DNA from: Epiperipatus broadwayi
Taxonomy: Eukaryota; Onychophora; Udeonychophora; Euonychophora; Peripatidae
Direction of reading: 5' to 3'
Assembly (NCBI GenBank): GCA_028023455.1
Contig: JAQFVV010000112.1
Span: forward strand, 2,232,001 to 2,296,000
DNA length: 64,000 nt
Both the position numbers and the translations under genes were made by a program. Position 1 is the stretch's first letter, and the number at the start of each line of letters is the position of its first letter. Under the pieces are notes generated by a model. The model was not told where the DNA came from, searched no databases, and worked only from the letters and a program-made list of their open reading frames with translations. Below are positions 57,837 to 64,000 of this stretch, in pieces.

Positions 57837-60800
57837 CATGTATAAAAAAAAATAATCATATATATAAATTAATTGGCAGCATACAATATATTTCACTTCA
57901 TCGTATATATATATACTTGTGATTATTGTTTCATATTAATAACAGGAAATGATTAATTTTATAAATATAGAGTATTCTTATGGCCTCTGAAATAACTTTA
58001 TTCCTTAATTTTTTTATTTATATACAATCCAGATATTAGTTTCTTTACTTTAGATTCTAACGTTACTTTGTTGTAATAAATCCTTCAATTCAACTAAAAA
58101 CTAATATAAATATTGATCTTTACTAATCCAGTCTTAAATATTGATCTTTCCTGATCCAGTTTTACTTTTACTGGGCAAGATTCCACTGATTTGGCTCTAT
58201 ATCAAAAGTTATTACTATAAATATAAGTTTAATATTATGATTTATTTGTAGAAATATTAGATATACACATATCTAATCTTTACAAAATAGATATAGTTAT
58301 ATATTACATTTAAATCAATAATTAAACTCAACTAAACAAATTCAATACTTTTTCATTCTTTCTCCAATAAATAAAGGATTAAGATTTCACTTAAAAAATT
58401 AAACAGATCTTTCTAATTTCAAATTATTTCAGCAAAATTCTATACTTCTTCTTAACTATATTAATTCTTATTTTACAAGATTAAATTAGGTTAATAACAC
58501 AAACATGGCATAATATTGTCATGATTTCTTTCAATAAATAATTACTCCATCATACTGAAGCTGACGTATTCATTGTTACATAACTGACTTATACCACAGT
58601 TCATATATATATATAATTAAAAATTAATTTAAAAAATAAAATTTTTAATTTCTTAATGAATATTGAAACCGTTTGCTATGATGATCATATGGCATCATAA
58701 TGGAAGTACATAATTATTTTGTGCACTGATGAACATGTTTTAAATTATAGATAATTAATTTAATATAACTTAGATATTGTATATTTTGCATTTTATTAAC
58801 ATTAATTTTCATCACAAAAGGAAGAAAAAAAAGTAACTTTATTTTAATCAAAGTCTTAAAAAATAACTATGATATCTTATCTTTTCCTATTCATTTTATT
58901 TTAAAATTTGATTCAATTTTTATCAGTTAAAAATATTTAAAATATTTGCTTTTCTGCAAATATGTTTTTATTACATAAAAAAAACCGCTCAGAAAAAATG
59001 TAATAAAAACATAATTCTTTTAGAGAAATGTTTAAATCTTTATCATCTACACCTTGGATGTTTATAATAGTCAAACAATGTCTTTTTTTAACTATAGAGG
59101 GACCTCTCAAACCTCAACACAAAATAGCAATTTTATAAAGATAAGAATGGCCATCTTATCTTTAACTAAACGTTCAAGGCGCATATGATAAAAGTTAAAG
59201 CCTTTCTCTAAAAATATTTGCATACTTCCTATATGTTTAATAAATAGTCACACCTTTAAAAACATATTTGTAAATATTTTTTAAATAGTATTTATTAATA
59301 TTAAAAACTGCATATATTTTGCAATATATTATTTTTTATTAATCATTTTATTGATATATGTTATGAAATTAATTTTTAGCATAAGTATCTATATGTATAT
59401 ATTGCATATGCATGTTAATAATTGTAATATGTATATATACTGAAAACTTGATACAGTATATAACATTCAGTATTATTCTTGATTTAGGTTATTCATGTAA
59501 GAACTTGAAATGAAGTGTCATGGATATAATGGACCCACTATATATTTAAGAAGCAAAAAAAAATTATGCACTAGTAAATCATAAATAAAAATGGATACCC
59601 TTGGGTAAATTATTATGAATATATTTGAAAATTAAATAATATAACATGTTCTATTGTCCTTTTAATTTGACATTAGTTAGTACTCGGGGATCTTTAAAGG
59701 CTACCAAAATATTTTTTTCCCATTACATATTTACGCACTTCATTTCAATTATTATGTATCTGGTTAATATTTTATCATATTACTGCTTTCTTTAAAGCAT
59801 GAACCAAGTCATTCATTAACAACCAGTTGCATGTTTTGCAGTTTTATTTTCTTGTATCATATCTTACCATATTACCTTATGCATGCATATTTAATATTTT
59901 GACCATCTTTATATATAAACATGATTATTAAGGTAAACAATCAACATTTTCTGAATCTTCGGAATATTTTTTTAAAATAAGTTAATCACTTTAATTAATT
60001 CTAATATGTAAAATAAAAAAATGAAAGTATTTAGTTGTTTTTTTTTTAATGCTTAAAAAAATTATTCAAATAAACTAAAAACTGTATTATATGGTCATAC
60101 TTTTTTCATATATGCATGTGTGTGCAAAAAAAATATACACTTGAAAAAATATTTTTCTTTTTAAAAAAAAACATCTATGGGTATCTATGAAATGTTAAAC
60201 ATTCCATATATATCATATAAATACAACACTTTCCATTTCCAAATGTTTCTGGATTAATGACTTTTCTTAGATTAGCAACAATTCAACAAACCTTTTTTGT
60301 CCCTCTTGCCTTCTCTCATTATATTTCCTTTTATCTTTAAAGCATCTATATGCACTTGGAAACTTAAACGATTAAACTTATATATATATATATGTTCACC
60401 ATCATCATCATTTTCAAATATTATTAATTTATAGTCAAAATAAGAGTCATAGATCACATGACTCAATTCTCTTAAGCTTGTAAGATATAAACAATGAGGA
60501 TTGCCAATTCCTCAACAAGCTTTGTGATAAATGGTTAGCCAGAGCCAGCATTTAAAATATCTCTGTCAGGAACCCCCACCCCCTCCAACCTCTGACCATG
60601 GTTTCATGCTTTGGCATTTACATTTACATGAGACCCTTGCTTTTACTTAACATATTTTAGAAAATGATTATATATATATATAAACATATTCACAGAACAA
60701 CCAAGTTGAAGTCAAACCATTACTAGAATAATTTGCAAGCCAGATTCTCAGATAATCATTTAAATGAATTTGAAATAATGCCTCTTTTTTTATATATATC

Positions 60801-61017
60801 AATGTCAATCTATTTGGCAGACTAAAAAAAAAAAGATCTTCAAATGACTACTTTTAATTGATCTTTCATTTTGTTTATAAATTCATTTAAATATTTTTTT
60901 GGGAATTTGACTTGTAAATTATTGTAGTACATACAGTTGAATTGTTCCATGAATAGGTTTATAATATGAACATTTTATATATTTGATAAGCATAATTTAT
61001 TTATGAATTTGTTCAAA
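57837..61017. other. Long AT-rich stretch, no gene recognised
   Basis: The most AT-rich part of the window, with many (ta)n tracts (57906, 58605, 60381, 60669). A C-rich patch ('aacccccaccccctccaacc') lies near 60570. Open frames are short and compositionally random. Confidence 0.5.
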
Positions 61018-61243
61018 TTGAAGCCTTTCCTTTAAAGTTTAAAGAATTGCTATGTAAATATAAGCTGCACTGATTGCATATATGTGTGGGAGATTATAAT
61101 GTGGCCCAACTGATGAACGTTGGCTCTGCATGAAATACAGATATTGGGGGTCATTTATTTTATTTATGTATGTGATCATGTGTATCAGTTGTTTGAGATG
61201 GAGTGGAGGATGAATATAAACTAAAAATCCTAAGTTCAAATCC
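61018..61243 (-). repeat. Family B half-element, inverted
   Basis: Runs 'gtttaaagaattgctatgta', 'gcccaactgatgaacgttgg', 'gatcatgtgtatcagttgtt' and 'tcctaagttcaaatccctat'. It is colinear with the right arm of the 40034-40589 palindrome (about 40380-40580). The mirror half is missing, and it ends in (ta)n. Confidence 0.7.
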
Positions 61244-61302
61244 CTATATATATATATATATTTTAACACAAGCTTACTATTAATTTAAAGAATATATTTT
61301 AT

Positions 61303-61425
61303 TTTTATGTGTTAAATAAGCATTTATTTTATATAGCGTCTGTTTACGATTGTATTAAATTCAAATATCAGCCTTTCAAGCCAATTGGCTTAAAAGGCTG
61401 ATATTTGAATTTTATGTGTTAAATA
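61303..61425. repeat. Family E piece with a local palindrome
   Basis: 61312-61382 is the reverse complement of 50552-50617. It is followed by its own partial mirror: 'aaattcaaatatcagccttt' and 'aaaggctgatatttgaattt' face each other around 'ccaattgg'. The sequence 'tttatgtgttaaataa' occurs on both sides (about 61304 and 61420). Confidence 0.7.
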
Positions 61426-63332
61426 AATGTGCTGGACCCTGAGACAGAGTATGAGCTAGTCATGGGATATCTCAAGTGCTGGATTATATGCCTGTAATTT
61501 GAAATATGCTAACTATATAATCTATGGTTGGCTGGCACCTGAGGTGGATCCTCAAAATATTAAACCGCTTTGAATGGCAGGAGTTTGAGTCCAGCAGTCA
61601 AGGTTGGGCCATGATCAGCAAATATGATCAGGTTATGCTTTGTATAGCTCGATCTAGCCATAGGTATCATTGATATCTCTGCTATCAAGGGTATTTTCCT
61701 CTCTGCTTGAAGGGCTGATCTGTTTCCATAATATTGAAAATTATGCTAAAAGGTTTTTAAACCCAATTAAATCTAGCAAGAATAAACTTCTCTTTTATCA
61801 GACCCAGTTCAATATATATAGATTAGAAACAAAATTACTTGTACGTGAAACTGCTATCTTTAATATTTTAATCAGATTACTAGTTTTTATCAGAAAAAAA
61901 TGAATTGGCAAGTGTAGCCAATAAATATTTGTAATCAATCAAATGTTTCAGATTTGTGACACACTCCTCCAAGTATATTATGAATTTTGAATTATTATTC
62001 ATTGTATATATAATCTTACAGTCCCATTCTTTTCACACTATACAGGTATTTCACTAGAAAATACAGTTGTTAAAAAAGAAGTGAAACATACATCCACTTA
62101 GAAATGAATGACAGTCAAATTTTCTATTTATATGTTCATCCCACATCTGAAATATTTGATTGGTTATAAAATATTTATCAGGTACATTTGTCAATTTTCT
62201 GTAGCATATTTCTTACATTATCATATTTTTATTCTATGAGTTTTTATAATATAAGTATGTATATTGACAAATTGATGGATTAAAAATATGTGTATGGCTG
62301 ACTGCTAAAAAAATATTCGATCTGTAAAAATCATAGTGATTGTAATTAGACATACAAATAGAAATTCTGCCACATGTCTATGTAGATGTTCAGGTGTTTC
62401 AAGTCACTAGCTCCACTGAAAAACTAGTTTCTGGTGATTGGTCCAGAAGATTTTACATTGAACAATGTTTCAAAATTTGTAACATGCATGGAGAGTGTCA
62501 TATATCTGAAAGATTTGAGTGACTATAACATATATATATAAATCTGTTTTGTAATAGATGCATTCTGTTTATACATATTTGTAACATATAAGCAAAAAAT
62601 AAAATTTTATCCCAGTTCTTTATTCTTTTCAAATTCATGGAAATCAATTTTTGAAAATTGTTTCCTCATGTCAGCTGATTTAGAGATAATTCATTTCTTT
62701 CTCTCAATTTTATTTTATGTTTTTATTTTATTTTCAATAGAAAAGTAAAAAAAAAACCCCACACATTTTAGTAAATGACTATAAATTATAAAACTTAAAT
62801 TTACTGGAGACTCTTGCTTTTAACTTAACGCATTTTAAAATATGTTTATAAATTTATAAGTCTAAATTAATCTGATAACAAAATTTACCTGTCAATTTAG
62901 GTTTATTAATTTATATTATTTATTAAAATATGATTTTTTTAAAAATGTGTGTAGTAAGTTAAAATTAAAAAAATTTCATATAACTTTAGGTTTATTAATT
63001 TATAATCACTTATTAAAATGTTTTTTTAATATCTTTATTTGAAAAGGAGAAAAAAAAATTCTTAAGTAAATCATAATTTTTGTTAAAAGAATGAATAATG
63101 GCAATCATGAATAAATTAAAAAGTGACCTCATAATTTTGATCACGCAGAAGCTATCAAACCACCGTTTGTTGGATTAATAGTATTCCATTGCATTTATAT
63201 ATATATATGTCATAATTGAAGTGATTAATAGGCTTGTATTAATAATTACCAGTTATTATTAATAATAACCAAATAAGATGGTAAAGATGATTAATTTTAA
63301 AAAAATATCACATGAACAGGTAGTAATTCCTG
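61426..63332. other. No gene recognised; possible weak tRNA-like segment
   Basis: 61500-61610 is less AT-rich, with 'ggctggcacctgaggtgg' then 'ggcaggagtttgagtcc', loosely like A and B boxes, but the spacing is too large to call. The 77-codon frame at 61670-61903 has no domain that I recognise. Confidence 0.4.
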
Positions 63333-63502
63333 ACTGTCAATGGTAAATTTAATAAATTTTAATAATGACAGGTTCGTGATTGTCAATGTAAATTTAATAC
63401 ATTTCAATATCGTTAGATTTGCATCTGTGTTAATACATTTCAATGCTGTTAGGTTTGTGATCAATATTAAATTTAATAAATTTCAATATGTTGAGTTGGC
63501 AA
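63333..63502 (+). repeat. Minisatellite, unit about 45 bp, four units
   Basis: 'gactgtcaatggtaaattta', 'gattgtcaatgtaaatttaa', 'gtgttaatacatttcaatgc' and 'gatcaatattaaatttaata' begin or lie in successive units, each with 'atttcaatatcgttaggttt'-like sequence. The unit length is a multiple of three, so a single frame (from 63340) stays open through all units and reads a degenerate 15-residue repeat with NLIHFN and VRF. No evidence of expression. Confidence 0.65.
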
Positions 63503-64000
63503 TTTCTCTATATTCCAGGGAAAGAAGAGTCATATCATTATTGAGTTTTTGCTAACCATTCACTCAGTGCTAATTACGATGTTATTGGAAGAGGTTGTTT
63601 TTTATTTATATTTGTCATTAGTGTGGCTGGCCCACTGTTTTTACATTTTCATTAATTTTACATTACCCATAACCATGTTGGAGAGTTTACATAATGAAGA
63701 AATGATTTAATGATCAAATGAATAATTTGAAATTGAAAAAGAAAAAAAAATCATCAGTTATTTACAAGAGAAGCGTGTTATTCATTTTTGCTTAAAGTTA
63801 AAAAAAACAAAGAGAAATTTTCCAGCAAATCACCTGCAGAACGCCAACATTTATCAAGATACAATATTGTAAAAATTGGAAGTGTTGAATAACTCATCAT
63901 ACCTGTTTAAAATGAAAGTGAATCAAATATTACACTTTTTTGGGAAAGAATTTTTAATTAATTCATGAACATTATCGTAGAAATTGTTATATTGTATTTA
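63503..64000. other. No gene recognised
   Basis: Unique-looking AT-rich sequence to the end of the window. Confidence 0.5.

Overview
The window reads as AT-rich, repeat-dense eukaryotic (animal) DNA with no intact host protein-coding gene that I can recognise. There are no operons or ribosome-binding sites. The longest coding stretches are decayed transposable elements: RTE-type LINE tails, hAT and Merlin/ISXO2-type DNA transposons, and tRNA-derived SINEs. The mixture of RTE LINEs with a GATGAT tail, very short tRNA-derived SINEs, GATA/GATG microsatellites and many foldback elements would fit a mollusc, and a cephalopod is my best guess. That assignment is inference, because nothing in the window is diagnostic of a species. 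It is most likely intergenic sequence or the inside of a very large intron.

Layout. 1-890: truncated RTE-type LINE running in from the left edge. 1.4-6.1 kb: small palindromic repeats, a tetranucleotide microsatellite, and an inverted-repeat-bounded segment with decayed coding sequence. 7.7-8.7 kb: a foldback repeat followed by a Merlin-type transposon that keeps a 40-codon piece of transposase. 11-22 kb: foldback elements and SINE-like pieces. 22-27.5 kb: a nested cluster, in which a 2.6-kb hAT transposon with a near-perfect 8-bp target duplication splits a foldback repeat, and a 368-bp hAT-type MITE splits the neighbouring repeat. 28.8 and 43.8 kb: two copies of one approximately 105-bp tRNA-derived SINE with perfect 12-bp and 18-bp target duplications. 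30.3-31.6 kb: a CpG-richer, TATA-bearing segment (the only host-promoter-like sequence here), followed by an approximately 110-bp tandem array carrying a homeodomain-type site in nearly every unit. 36-38 kb: a third LINE tail and a tandem repeat interrupted by a nearly perfect 60-bp-stem hairpin. 40.0-40.6 kb: a 556-bp palindrome. 44.3-44.8 kb: an approximately 126-bp satellite. 48.4 kb: a hAT transposase C-terminus. 55.9-56.6 kb: a second Merlin copy in inverse orientation. 61-63.5 kb: further foldback pieces and a 45-bp minisatellite.

How the parts relate. At least six families recur (called B to G here). Families B, C, D, F and G have inverted-repeat (foldback) structure. Family E is a dispersed repeat that is palindromic in one copy. 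The duplicated families and nested insertions give a relative chronology: the hosts (B and C) are older than the hAT insertions that split them, and the SINEs and the best LINE copies look youngest. If transcribed inside an intron, the long inverted repeats would fold into double-stranded RNA. All repeat families and boundaries were found by eye and need alignment to confirm.
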